DNA from: Billgrantia aerodenitrificans
GTDB lineage: Bacteria; Pseudomonadota; Gammaproteobacteria; Pseudomonadales; Halomonadaceae
Assembly: GCF_021404405.1 (NCBI RefSeq)
Contig: NZ_JABFTV010000006.1
Span: 293,267-357,266 of the forward strand
DNA length: 64,000 nucleotides
Reading direction: 5' to 3'
Shown: piece after piece, positions 26,544 to 37,820 of the stretch
Layout: each line of letters begins with the position of its first letter
How positions within the stretch are numbered: the stretch's first letter is position 1
Notes under the pieces: generated by a model
Seen by the model: the letters and a program-made list of their open reading frames with translations, nothing else
The model's database searches: none
What the model was told of the DNA's origin: nothing
Made by a program: the position numbers and the translations under genes

Positions 26544-27803
26544 TCAGCGCACCATTCCGATCACACGTTCCAGGGCCTCGCCGAAGGCGTCGACCTCCTC
26601 CAGCGTATTGTAGGCGGCAAACGAAGCCCGACAGGTCGCCGTCACGCCGAAGTGCGCCAGCAATGGCTGGGCGCAGTGGTTGCCGGTACGGATCGCCACC
26701 CCGAGCTGATCGATCAACAGCGCGATGTCCTGGGAGTGCGCGCCGTCGACGACGAAGGAGAGCACGCCGGCCTTGTGGGGTGCGGTGCCGAGAATGCGCA
26801 GCCCGTCGATGCGCGACACTGCCGCCGTGGCCCGCTCCAGCAGTCTTGCCTCCCAGGCGCCGATGGCATCGAGCCCCACACCGCGCACCCACTCCAGCGC
26901 CACGCCCAGGGCGATCACCTCGGCGATGGCCGGCGTGCCCGCCTCGAACTTATGCGGCACGTCGGCGAAGGTGGTCGGGACCTCGAAGGAGACGCTCTTG
27001 ATCATCTCGCCGCCGCCCTGCCACGGCGGCATCGCCTCGAGCAGCGCCGCCTTGCCGTAGAGCGCGCCGGCCCCCGTGGGCCCGTAGACCTTGTGCCCGG
27101 AGAAGGCGTAGAAATCGGCGTCGATGGCGCGCACGTCCACTGTCTGGTGCGGCGTGGCCTGGGCGCCGTCGACAAGGATCAGGGCGCCGTGCTCATGGGC
27201 GATGGCCGCCATCTCACCCACCGGATTGACGGTGCCGAAGGCGTTGGAGACGTGATTGACCGCCACCAGCCGGGTGCGCTCAGTGAAGAGCGCACGGTAG
27301 GCATCGAGGTCGAGCACGCCGCGCTCGTCCACCGGGATCACCTTGACCACGATACCGAGCTGGCTAGCCAGCAGCTGCCACGGCACGATGTTGGAGTGGT
27401 GTTCCAGCAGCGACACCAGCACCTCGTCGCCGGCCTTTAGGTTGGCCCGGCCCCAACTATTGGCCACCAGATTGATCGCCTCGGTGGTACCGCGGGTGAA
27501 GACGATCTCGCGGCGGTCGGCGGCATTCAGAAAGCCGCGCACTGTCTCGCGAGTGGCTTCGTAGGCCGCCGTCGCCTCGTCGGCCAGGGTATGCAGGCCG
27601 CGGTGGATGTTGGCGTTGTAGCGGCTGTAGTAGTCGCGAAAGGTATCGATCACCGCCAGCGGCGTCTGGCTGGTGGCGGCATTGTCGAAGTAGATCAGCG
27701 GCCGGCCGTGCACCTGCCGTTCGAGGATCGGGAACTGGGCGCGAATCCCGGCCACGTCGAAGGCCGGAGTGTCGAGTTCGTGCTCGGTGGCCAGGTGATT
27801 CAT
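26544..27803 (-). CDS. sufS: cysteine desulfurase SufS
   Basis: PLP enzyme that takes sulfur from cysteine for Fe-S assembly. The ATG at 27803 (MNHLATEHELDTPAFDV) has GAGGAGAG upstream; a GTG at 27821 overlapping the sufD stop is the alternative. Class II desulfurase features are IYFDNAATSQTP, the PLP lysine in SGHKVYGPTGAGALYG, and the catalytic cysteine in RTGNHCAQPLL. The length is 419 residues. It sits between sufD and sufT. No sufE or sufU is visible beside it, so its sulfur acceptor is either elsewhere or SufBCD itself. Confidence 0.96.
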   Translation of the reverse strand: MNHLATEHELDTPAFDVAGIRAQFPILERQVHGRPLIYFDNAATSQTPLAVIDTFRDYYSRYNANIHRGLHTLADEATAAYEATRETVRGFLNAADRREIVFTRGTTEAINLVANSWGRANLKAGDEVLVSLLEHHSNIVPWQLLASQLGIVVKVIPVDERGVLDLDAYRALFTERTRLVAVNHVSNAFGTVNPVGEMAAIAHEHGALILVDGAQATPHQTVDVRAIDADFYAFSGHKVYGPTGAGALYGKAALLEAMPPWQGGGEMIKSVSFEVPTTFADVPHKFEAGTPAIAEVIALGVALEWVRGVGLDAIGAWEARLLERATAAVSRIDGLRILGTAPHKAGVLSFVVDGAHSQDIALLIDQLGVAIRTGNHCAQPLLAHFGVTATCRASFAAYNTLEEVDAFGEALERVIGMVR

Positions 27804-27817
27804 CGCTCTCTCCTCGC

Positions 27818-29184
27818 TCACTCGTCGTGCAGGGCCACGGCGGCTTCCACCAGCCCGGCCAGGTTGAAACGCTCCGGCAGCTTGCCGGCCACCGCCAGCT
27901 CCACCCGTTCGGAGATGGCATCCAGATCGACCAGCTCCATCACCTCGCCGGCGAAGGCCAGGGTCAGCAGGCCGCGGGCGGTCTGCTCATCGATGCCGCG
28001 GGTGCGCAGCGCGTAGATTGCCTCTTCGTCGAGCTGGCCGGTGGTGGTGCCGTGGGAGCACTTGACGTCGTCGGCGTAGATCTCCAGTTCCGGCTTGGCG
28101 TCGATCTCGGCGCGGTCGGAGAGCAGCAGATTGGCGTTGCTCTGGAAGCCCTCGATCTTCTGGCTGTCACGCTTGACCACTACCTTGCCGTTGAACACGC
28201 CACGGGCGCGGTCGTCGAGGATGCCCTTGTAGTTCTCGTTGGAGAAGGTACGCGGGGCGTTGTGGTTGGCCAGGGTGTGGTTGTCGATGTGCTGACGCCC
28301 CTGACCGTAGAACAGCCCGTAGAAGTTGGCCTCGGCCCCCTCGCCGTTGAGCTCACCGATCAGGTCGTTGCGCACCAGCCCGCCGCCCAGGTTCAGGTTG
28401 AACGAGGTGTAGCGGCTGTCGCGGTTCTGCTCGACGTGAATGCTGGCCACGTGCAGGTCGGCCAGCGGCGCCTCCTGCAGCTTGTAGTGGGTCAGGATCG
28501 CACCGCGGTCGAGCATCAGTTCGGCCACCAGGTTGGTGAAATTGGCCGCCTCGCTCTCACCGACGTGATGCTCGATCAGCGTAGCCTGGCTGCGCGCACC
28601 GGCCTCGACCAGGATGCGCGGATGGCTCATCACCGGCGCGGCATTGGCCCGGGACAGGAACTGCAGCAAGATTGGCTTCTCCACCACGCTGCCTGGCGCC
28701 AGGCGCACCACGGCGCCCTCCTCCATGAAGGCGGTGTTGAGCGCCGAGAACGGCGAAAAATCGACGCCGGTGAGGCGTCCCAGAGGGCCACCCACCGCCT
28801 CGTGATTCTCGGCCAGCGCCTGTGAAAGAGGCAAAACCGCCACCCCGCCGGGCAGCTCGCTCAGATCGGAGAGCGCCGCCGAGAACACGCCGTCGACGAA
28901 GGTCAGCCGGTATGCCTCGATGGGCAGCGTGATCGCCGCGGCCGAGGCCGGCGAGAACTCGGCGCTGTCGGTCAGGGCGAAATCGCCCCGGGCGATGGCG
29001 CGTACGTCGGTGTACTTCCACGCTTCGTCGCGACGAGTGGGGAAGCCGAGAGCCTCGAAGCGAGCCGCCCCGGCCTGACGCCGGGCGGCGATCCAGGTCG
29101 GCTCCGCCCCCTGTGCGGCACGGCGCGCGGCGCTGCGCTCTTCGAGGCGCGTCAGAAAGGTCGTCACTTCGCTGTTTACCTCAC

Positions 29185-29188
<4 letters not shown>
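27818..29188 (-). CDS. sufD: Fe-S assembly scaffold subunit SufD
   Basis: Partner of SufB in the SufBC2D scaffold complex. The 456-residue protein has a helical N terminus and a C-terminal beta-helix core with the family motifs NHNAPRTFSNENYKGILDD, GVFNGKVVVKRDSQ, LLLSDRAEIDAKPELEIYADDVKCSHG and AIYALRTRGID. The His of KCSHGTTTG is the residue proposed to work with SufB in cluster building. Its start overlaps the sufC stop by 4 bp (ATGA). Confidence 0.96.
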
Positions 29189-29940
<752 letters not shown>

Positions 29941-29998
29941 GAGTACCTTTTCGATTCTGGCGAGCCGCCAACGCGACCCGAAAAAATTGATTTCCACC

Positions 29999-30118
29999 AG
30001 CCCAGCGAAACGAGCGAGCGGCGTCTGGACAAGGCGAGCGCGGAAGAGAGAAGCGGAGTTTACGACTGTAAATGAGCATTCTCGAATCCGCGCTCAACGC
30101 CGTACAGGCGTCACGTAG
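29999..30118. repeat. degenerate palindromic intergenic element inside the suf operon
   Basis: The 200-bp gap between sufB and sufC carries GAGCGAGCGGCGTC, an AAGCGGAG-rich stretch, a short hairpin TTTAC-GACT-GTAAA (about 30059-30072), then GAGCATTC and GCCGTACAGGCGTC. It resembles, from memory, dispersed intergenic elements with a TTTAC...GTAAATGAGCATT core in halophilic and pseudomonad genomes. I cannot confirm copy number. No second copy was noticed in this window. Confidence 0.4.
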
Positions 30119-30140
30119 CCGTTTCCTTGGCCAAAGCGCT

Positions 30141-31583
<1,443 letters not shown>

Positions 31584-31653
31584 GGTCTCTCCCCTCCCGG
31601 GCGGTTGGGCCGGCGAGCGTACTCGCCTCGGGTAATGAATTCTGTTCGCTGGC

Positions 31654-32118
31654 TCAGGCCATATCGGCGGCCAGGCTCACGCTCTGTATGGGTAGCTGTA
31701 CGGGCAGCTTGATCGGTGCGCTGTCGGCCAGATGGGCCAGGGTCACGCTGTCGAGCAGGGTACGCACGGCCAGCGACACGCGCTGCCAGTTGTCCGACAC
31801 GCCGCAGGTGGCGAGCAGGTCGCAATCGCCTTCGGCGTGACTGCATTCGGTCATCGCCACCGGCCCTTCGATGGCGGTGATGATGTCGATGGCGGTGATA
31901 CGCGATGCCGGGCGCGCCAGGGAGTAGCCGCCCTGGGCACCACGGCGCGACTCCAGCAGCCCCGCCTTGACCAGCATCTTCAAGGTCTTGCTGACCGTGG
32001 GATGCGGCAACTGCACGGTCTCGGCCAACTCCGTTGCCGCATGGGGCTGCTCGGGATGCCGGGCGATCTGCGCCAGGATCACCGCAGCGTAATCGGTCAG
32101 CCGGGAAAGCTTCAGCAT
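31654..32118 (-). CDS. Rrf2-family regulator of the SUF operon
   Basis: A 154-residue winged-helix regulator of the IscR/Rrf2 family, of the type that heads suf operons. The N-terminal HTH ([47 protein letters not shown]) precedes a three-cysteine cluster ([14 protein letters not shown]) that should bind an Fe-S cluster. It is the first gene of the operon, and a matching palindromic site lies just upstream, so autoregulation by Fe-S status is a reasonable inference. Called SufR/IscR-like; the exact subfamily name is left open. Confidence 0.93.
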   Translation of the reverse strand: MLKLSRLTDYAAVILAQIARHPEQPHAATELAETVQLPHPTVSKTLKMLVKAGLLESRRGAQGGYSLARPASRITAIDIITAIEGPVAMTECSHAEGDCDLLATCGVSDNWQRVSLAVRTLLDSVTLAHLADSAPIKLPVQLPIQSVSLAADMA

Positions 32119-32162
32119 GCCTGACTCCTGGGTATCACGATGCGAAGTCGTGCCATCGCTCC

Positions 32163-32187
32163 ATTTGGGACCATTTTAGTCCTGTAT
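32163..32187 (-). promoter_or_regulatory. IscR/Rrf2-type operator upstream of the suf operon
   Basis: A 25-bp site with the core GGAC-TAAAATG-GTCC lies 45 bp before the regulator start. Read leftward it is ATAC..GACTAAAAT.GTC..AAAT, which agrees with the E. coli IscR type 1 motif at both outer ATA/AT ends, the GACT half-site, the A/T centre and the GTC half-site. It departs from the consensus in several flanking positions. It is placed where repression of the operon promoter would be expected. Confidence 0.6.
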
Positions 32188-32365
32188 GGATTCGATGTGA
32201 AGTCCCGCTGGCGAAAAGGGCACTGCAAGCAGCGAGATACCGGCATGTTCGGCGCCGATAGCATCAATAAACGCAATCATTCCTATTCGCAACGCAGTGC
32301 AATTCTGCCAATCTTATGGAATGGCGAGTCCAGTTTGGCGTTTGTCGGGGGACAGCGAGGCTGGC

Positions 32366-34090
32366 TCACTCTTCGCTTGGTGCGCCGCGGCAGCTCAGAG
32401 CGGAAACCTGGTTGTGTGATGGTCGTTCGCGCTCACGGTGCCAGGCCAACACCTCCTCGGCGGAAAGGGCCTTGGAATAGAGAAAGCCCTGGGCCTGGTT
32501 ACAGCCCATCTCCCTGAGTAAACGATGCTGCTCTTGGGTCTCGACACCCTCCGCGGTCACCTCGAGATCGAGAGCGTGCCCCACATCGATCAGGCAGGCC
32601 ATCAGTTTGCGCGCCCGTCGATCATGCTCCAGACCTTCGACGAAGGCACGATCGATCTTGAGTCCCGTGAGCGGCAGATGGCGCAGGTACTCGAAGGAGG
32701 AAAAACCGGTACCGAAGTCGTCGATGCTGACCCGAATCCCGCAGCTGCGAATACGCTCCAGGGCCCGCTTGGCGGCAAAGAGATCATGCACCAGCGCGCT
32801 CTCGGTGATCTCCACTTCCAGCCGGGACGGCTCCATACCCGACTGTCTGACATGCTCGCCCAGCTCTTCCAGCAGCGCATCGTCCAGCAGGTTGCGCACC
32901 GAGAAGTTGATGCTGACCCGCTTGTCCTGAGTCATCGCAAATCGACAGGCTTCGGCTGCCACGAAACGTGTGACCGGTGCAATTAGCGTGGTGTTTTCGA
33001 CCTTTGGCATGAATAGCCCCGGGGGGATCAGGTTGCCCTGCTCGTCTCGCCACCGAATAAGCCCTTCGTAGCCCGTCACCTTGCCATCGACAAGACGCAG
33101 CTTCGGCTGATAGTGCAGCTCGAACTCCCCTCTGGCCAGGCTGCGGCGTACCCGCGCAATCAACTTGATGTTCTGCACGCCACGGCGAGCGAAAGCGGTC
33201 TGAAAGTGGCAGTGGGAGCGCTGCTTCTCCGTCGCGGCCAGCATGGCGATACGTGCCTCACGCACGAGGCCGCCAGGCGTATCGTCGGGAGACTTGTGCA
33301 AGGCACTGCCCAGTACCAGTTGAGCCCGCAGCGGCACACCGAGGGCCACCAGGTTGTCCTCACCCAGCTCAATGACACGGGCGGCGATGCGGTTGAGCTC
33401 ATCGAGCCCGACCGGCCAGAGCAGTAGGGCCAACTCAGCACCGCTCACCCGGTAGCACCCCAGCAGGTTGGGTCCCAGTCGAACCAGACGGCGGTTGATG
33501 GCGAGAACCAGGTCGTCGCATGCATCCGCCCCCAAGGCCTCCATGATCTCGCTGACGTCCTCGATGCGTATCAGAATGACCCCCGTGCTGCGCCCATCCA
33601 GCCGCTGAGGCGCCTTGAGCAAGCGGGATAGCTCTGCCTCCAGGGCGATTTCGTTAGGCAGGCCGGCCCGCGGGTCGGTGCGTGACGCCCGCTCAGCCTC
33701 GAGATGACTCTGCCTCAGCCGCTCGAACAGGCATCCGGCAAAGGCACCGATGGCCAGGTACAGACACAGGCGGATCACCCAGTTGAGGGCGGCCTGAGTT
33801 TCTCCCGAGGCCACTGACAGCGGTATCGCCGCCATCAGCAAGCCGGCCATCAACGCGACGAGCAGCGAACCGCGCCAGGTGTACCAGGCGCCTGCCAGCA
33901 ATACCGGTATCAGCATCAGGTAGGGGTAGGCATAGCGTGTCCCGCCGGTGACATAGACGATCAAGGTACCCAGGGCCAGCAGTGCCACCAGAACCATGAT
34001 CCGGCTGGTCTCGCGTGCAGCAGGTGGGCAGGACCGCCACCGATTCTCCACGGCGCGCCAGGCGCGCAGAGCGCGACTCAAGGCTGTCAT
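32366..34090 (-). CDS. membrane-bound cyclic-di-GMP phosphodiesterase with degenerate GGDEF domain
   Basis: A 574-residue protein. The start is ATG 34090 (MTALSRALRAW) with an AGGAGG site. Residues ~30-130 hold about five membrane spans, residues ~140-300 a GGDEF-like domain, and ~320-560 an EAL domain. The diguanylate cyclase signature is lost (VSGAELALLLWP in its place). EAL residues are intact: EGLIRW, the Asn in SINFSVRN, EITESALV, DDFGTGFSSFEYL, LKIDRAFV, AEGVETQEQ and QGFLYSKAL. It should hydrolyse c-di-GMP; the GGDEF part may bind GTP or be structural. The sensory input is unknown. Confidence 0.9.
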   Translation of the reverse strand: MTALSRALRAWRAVENRWRSCPPAARETSRIMVLVALLALGTLIVYVTGGTRYAYPYLMLIPVLLAGAWYTWRGSLLVALMAGLLMAAIPLSVASGETQAALNWVIRLCLYLAIGAFAGCLFERLRQSHLEAERASRTDPRAGLPNEIALEAELSRLLKAPQRLDGRSTGVILIRIEDVSEIMEALGADACDDLVLAINRRLVRLGPNLLGCYRVSGAELALLLWPVGLDELNRIAARVIELGEDNLVALGVPLRAQLVLGSALHKSPDDTPGGLVREARIAMLAATEKQRSHCHFQTAFARRGVQNIKLIARVRRSLARGEFELHYQPKLRLVDGKVTGYEGLIRWRDEQGNLIPPGLFMPKVENTTLIAPVTRFVAAEACRFAMTQDKRVSINFSVRNLLDDALLEELGEHVRQSGMEPSRLEVEITESALVHDLFAAKRALERIRSCGIRVSIDDFGTGFSSFEYLRHLPLTGLKIDRAFVEGLEHDRRARKLMACLIDVGHALDLEVTAEGVETQEQHRLLREMGCNQAQGFLYSKALSAEEVLAWHRERERPSHNQVSALSCRGAPSEE

Positions 34091-34380
34091 GACATCCTCC
34101 TGGCTGATTGCTGAACCACGATTCACCCAATTGAAACTACCGGCTACGGCTCATGAAGTGTATGCAGGATGAATGGCTGACACCTTGGGCGTTCTCAACG
34201 CTTCGCTTGTTCTTTCCCTTTCTCCTTCTCGCCTAAGCATCTTTCTCATGACGAAAAATTCCGGCTGCGTCTCGAATACGCCTGGAAACTGGCGAGCACG
34301 GGCCGCATTCGCCAGACTTGCAATGATGGTTAGCGGTATCGGCCAAGGAACCACTGAACGCCACATTGACGAGGCAACCC

Positions 34381-34848
34381 ATGCGTAACCTCAAACTCGA
34401 CCGCATCGACCGCATGCTGCTCGAAGCTCTGCAGCAGGACGCCCGTCTGACCACAGCCGAACTGGCAGAGCTGGTGAACCTCTCTCCTTCTCCGTGCGCT
34501 CGCCGAATCCGCAGGCTCGAGCAGGCAGGACTGATCACGCGTTATCGCGCCGAACTGGACAAAACCCTTCTCGACCTGATGGTAACCAGCTTCGTCCAGG
34601 TGCGCCTCGACCAGCACCAGAGGGAACAGGTCGAACACTTCGAGCACGCCGTTCGCGACATGCCGGAAGTGATCCAATGCCATAGCGTTTCCGGCCACTT
34701 CGATTACCTGCTGCAGGTCATCACCACCGATATCGATGCCTTCGAGCGCTGGTTAAGGCACTTTCGTCAGTTGACGGCGGTGAGTGCCGTGGACAGCAGC
34801 TTCTCGATCCGTACGATCAAGGAGAACGGAGCCCTGCCCATCCAGTGA
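34381..34848 (+). CDS. Lrp/AsnC-family transcriptional regulator
   Basis: A 155-residue regulator. ATG 34381 (MRNLKLDRIDRMLLEAL) has GAGG upstream. The N-terminal helix-turn-helix (LTTAELAELVNLSPSPCARRIRRLEQAGLI) and C-terminal RAM domain (VIQCHSVSGHFDYLLQVITTDIDAFERWL) are typical of Lrp-type regulators that respond to amino acids. It could regulate the next gene (51 bp downstream) or distant amino-acid genes; the target cannot be read. Confidence 0.9.
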   Translation: MRNLKLDRIDRMLLEALQQDARLTTAELAELVNLSPSPCARRIRRLEQAGLITRYRAELDKTLLDLMVTSFVQVRLDQHQREQVEHFEHAVRDMPEVIQCHSVSGHFDYLLQVITTDIDAFERWLRHFRQLTAVSAVDSSFSIRTIKENGALPIQ

Positions 34849-34899
34849 GGCTTGCCTCGGCAAGACGGTTCAGGCGCTAAACGATGAGATGGAGAAGAC

Positions 34900-35826
34900 A
34901 TGACAAAGGCCCCGATCACAGTGTTCGGCGGGACCGGCTTTCTGGGCACTCGGATCGTTCGCGAATTGTTCGAAGCAGGGCACTCCGTGCGTATCGCGGC
35001 CCGTCACCCGACGCTGCCTGACTGGGCCGAGCCCGGCGATCCGCTGGAGCCAATGGTGACCGATGTCCGTAGCGAAGCCGATGTCGGGCGGGCGCTCGAA
35101 GGCGCCAGCGGCGTGGTCAATGCCGTGAGCCTCTATGTGGAGAGCGCCGGGCTGAGCTTCGACGACATCCATGTCGAGGGTGCCGGCCGAATGGCGCGCC
35201 TGGCCCGGGTGGCTGGTGTGAAGACCTTCATCCAGCTCTCCGGCATCGGCGCAAGTCCGTCGGCGCGTTCTCGCTATGTCGGGGCACGAGGACGCGGGGA
35301 GGCGAAGGTGATCGAAGAATACCCCAAGGCGGTGATCGTGCGCCCCAGCGTGATGTTCGGCGTCGGCGACGCCTTCATCACGCGCCTGGCGGGCTTGACG
35401 CGGCTACCGGTAATACCGCTGTTCGGGCAAGGCCAAACCCGCCTGCAGCCGGTGCACGTAGTAGACGTCGCCCGAGCCATCGCCAGGCTGCTGGGGGCCA
35501 ATCCTCCCGAGCGCCGCCTGTTCGAGCTGGGCGGCCCGGACGTGCTGCCCTATCGCGACGCGGTGAACCTGCTGCAGGCACAGCTGGAGCGCGAACGCCC
35601 GCTGCTGGCCATTCCCTTCCCGCTATGGCACATGGCCGCCCTGCTGGCAGCGCCGCTGCCCGGCTCCCCGCTGACCCGCGATCAGGTCTTCATGATGAGC
35701 GAAGACAATACGGTCGGTGAAGACGTTGGCACCTTCGCCGACCTGGGTATCGTGCCGCGCTCACTGCGCGACAGCCTGCCCGCCTGCCTGACAACTCAAG
35801 CCTCGGATTCGTCCTCGTCGGAGTAG
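34900..35826 (+). CDS. NAD(P)-binding protein of the complex I NDUFA9-like family
   Basis: A 308-residue atypical short-chain dehydrogenase. The N-terminal GxxGxxG motif is clear (VFGGTGFLGTRIVRELFEAGH), followed by VNAVSLYVE and IQLSGIGASPSARSRYVGARGRGE, a segment typical of NDUFA9-like proteins in which the classical catalytic Tyr/Lys pair is altered. It probably acts as a redox sensor or a quinone-related accessory protein; the function is inferred from the family only. Its last 31 bp overlap the 3' end of the convergent PhoU-like gene. Confidence 0.82.
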   Translation: MTKAPITVFGGTGFLGTRIVRELFEAGHSVRIAARHPTLPDWAEPGDPLEPMVTDVRSEADVGRALEGASGVVNAVSLYVESAGLSFDDIHVEGAGRMARLARVAGVKTFIQLSGIGASPSARSRYVGARGRGEAKVIEEYPKAVIVRPSVMFGVGDAFITRLAGLTRLPVIPLFGQGQTRLQPVHVVDVARAIARLLGANPPERRLFELGGPDVLPYRDAVNLLQAQLERERPLLAIPFPLWHMAALLAAPLPGSPLTRDQVFMMSEDNTVGEDVGTFADLGIVPRSLRDSLPACLTTQASDSSSSE

Positions 35827-36479
35827 AAGTCGAGGTCTTCGAGGCGACCGAGAGCCGCGGTGGCAATATTGGCCAGATGGGCCGCCACGCGCTTGTAGTG
35901 GCGCGCCAGCAGCGAGTAGGCCACGGCCTCGTGGAACTCCACCCGGTCCTCGTCGCGGAACAGCTCCTCGATCAGTCGGTCGCAGTGCGGGCGTACCTCG
36001 CGAGCCAGCGCCAGTGCCTTGCGTGCGCTGGCCTCGTCGGATTTCTGCGCCGACTTGATGACCATGCCGAACATCTCCGCCACCTGGGCGGCGATGCGGT
36101 CCAGCGGCTCCTGGTACTTGGTGACGTGGAAGCCTTCGCGGTAGAAATGTCCGACCTCGAAAACGTTCTTGCAGTAGTCGCCGATCCGCTCGGCGTCCTT
36201 GGCCACACTCATCAAGGCCAGGCAGATCGCCACGTCGTGGCCCGGGTTGACCGTCAGGTGGCGCAGCACCTTGCGTCGAATGGAGCGTTCGAGTTCATTG
36301 ATGCTGCGGTCGCGCTCGTAGAGCGGCTGGCGCACTTCATCGGCGGGCACCGTGCTGTGCAGCACCTCGTTGGCTCGGTCGAACATCCAGGCGCCGTCGC
36401 GCAGCATCTGGGTGAGATCCTCAAAGGCGAGATTGATGGTGTTTTCTGAGGTCAAGGCGCTGAATAGCTGACGAAACAT
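35796..36479 (-). CDS. PhoU-like (TIGR00153/DUF47-related) protein
   Basis: A 227-residue helical PhoU-domain protein. ATG 36479 (MFRQLFSALTSENTINLAFED) with AGGAG upstream is chosen over a longer frame that would run into the transporter gene. PhoU-type metal-binding patterns are present (RSINELERSIRRKVLRHLTV, SVAKDAERIGDYCKNVFEVG, FHEAVAYSLLARHYKRVAAHLANIA). It follows the Na/Pi transporter by 25 bp and probably regulates it. The 3' end overlaps the convergent NDUFA9-like gene. Confidence 0.88.
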   Translation of the reverse strand: MFRQLFSALTSENTINLAFEDLTQMLRDGAWMFDRANEVLHSTVPADEVRQPLYERDRSINELERSIRRKVLRHLTVNPGHDVAICLALMSVAKDAERIGDYCKNVFEVGHFYREGFHVTKYQEPLDRIAAQVAEMFGMVIKSAQKSDEASARKALALAREVRPHCDRLIEELFRDEDRVEFHEAVAYSLLARHYKRVAAHLANIATAALGRLEDLDFYSDEDESEA

Positions 36480-36504
36480 CGAGGAAACTCCTGAAATACC
36501 GCGC

Positions 36505-37713
36505 TCAGCGCAGGCTCGTGAACAGTTCGACGGCACCGATTCCCAGCAGGGGGATCACCAGGAACACGCCAATCAGGAAAATGAAGGCATAGCGGGTCTG
36601 GCGAGCCGCCAGCTTGCCGTACCAGGTGGCCACCTTGAGCGGAATATAGCGCAGCGGCCACCAGATGGCGGTGCCGGTCAGATTGAAGATGACATGGAAC
36701 AGCGCCACGGTCATGGCCGCTGCCACCGGGTTGGCGGTGGCTGCCAGTACGCTGGTCACGGTCGTGCCCAGATTGGCCCCCATCATGAACGGCAGCACCC
36801 GACGCAGCCGCACCACACCGGCGCCGGCCAGGGGCACCATCAGGCTACTGGTGATGGTGCTCGACTGCACCAGCACGGTGGAGACCAGACCGACGCCATA
36901 GGCGCGCAGGTCGCTGCGAAAGAAGTAGGTGCGGAACAGACCGTCCATGTGCCGCAGCAGCGCACCGCGCAGATTCTGCACCATGAAGATCAGGGCGATG
37001 AACATCAGCAGCAGCCCCAGCCCGGCCACCAGCAGCCCCTGAGCGGCCGGCGTGGGTGTCAGCCAGCCGCCGATCAGGTTGAAGAGATCCACGACCGGCT
37101 GGGTAATGACCTTGATCGGGCTGTTGGGCCGTGCCACCTCGTCGAGGCCAATGAGGTCGGCCAGCCAGCCCGCCAGCCGCGAGAAGATACCGCGCCCCGC
37201 CTCGTGAAACAGGCCGCTGACGAACTCCAGCGGAAAGACCACCAGCACGGTGAGAATGTTGAAGAAGTCGTGCATCAGCGCCGCCGTGAAGGAGCGCCGG
37301 AAGTTGCGCTTGATGCGCATGTTGGCCAGCGCCACGATCACCCCGGTCACCGCGGTACCGATGTTGGCGCCCATGATGGCGAAGACTGCGGTGCCGAGCG
37401 TCATCTCGCCGCTCGCCACCAGCGTCACGATCAGCGCCGAGGTGAACGAGGAGCTCTGCACGATCATGGTGACCAGCACGCCGGCCAGCAGCGCGATGAA
37501 GGGGTTCTCCCCGTAGGCGAAGAGCTGGGTCAGAAAGTCGCTGGCACGGCCGAAGGTACCGAGGCCCGCGCCAAGGACGTTCAGGGCCGCCAGAAAGAGA
37601 TAGAGACAAAGGCCGGCATAGATGCCGCGCATCCAGGCCGGCACTTCACGAACCGGTTCACGAGCCAGTGCTGCACGTTGCGTTCCGCTGGAAGAAGGAG
37701 GTGGTTTCGACAT
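36505..37713 (-). CDS. Na+/phosphate symporter family protein
   Basis: A 402-residue inner-membrane protein of the NptA/PNaS family (PF02690), with two inverted Na_Pi_cotrans repeats. Each repeat has the QSSS-type motif (VQSSSFTSALIVTLVASG and VQSSTITSSLMVPLAGAGVV) plus the GANIGTAVTG and GANLGTTVTS loops. It takes up, or possibly exports, phosphate with sodium, which suits a halophile. It is paired with a PhoU-like gene downstream. No Pho box could be assigned upstream. Confidence 0.92.
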   Translation of the reverse strand: MSKPPPSSSGTQRAALAREPVREVPAWMRGIYAGLCLYLFLAALNVLGAGLGTFGRASDFLTQLFAYGENPFIALLAGVLVTMIVQSSSFTSALIVTLVASGEMTLGTAVFAIMGANIGTAVTGVIVALANMRIKRNFRRSFTAALMHDFFNILTVLVVFPLEFVSGLFHEAGRGIFSRLAGWLADLIGLDEVARPNSPIKVITQPVVDLFNLIGGWLTPTPAAQGLLVAGLGLLLMFIALIFMVQNLRGALLRHMDGLFRTYFFRSDLRAYGVGLVSTVLVQSSTITSSLMVPLAGAGVVRLRRVLPFMMGANLGTTVTSVLAATANPVAAAMTVALFHVIFNLTGTAIWWPLRYIPLKVATWYGKLAARQTRYAFIFLIGVFLVIPLLGIGAVELFTSLR

Positions 37714-37820
37714 GAAAGGGCCACTTACTCTCTGCAGGAAATATGACGGATGCGTGACACCCAGGTGACTGCTGGCGAACGGTAACCATCCTGTGTGACA
37801 GTTTCATGACAGCGACGCGC

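Noticed and set aside
26542..26892. N-terminal extension of sufT
   Set aside because: The frame is open but lies wholly within sufS; ATG 26541 with coupling to the sufS stop is the natural start.
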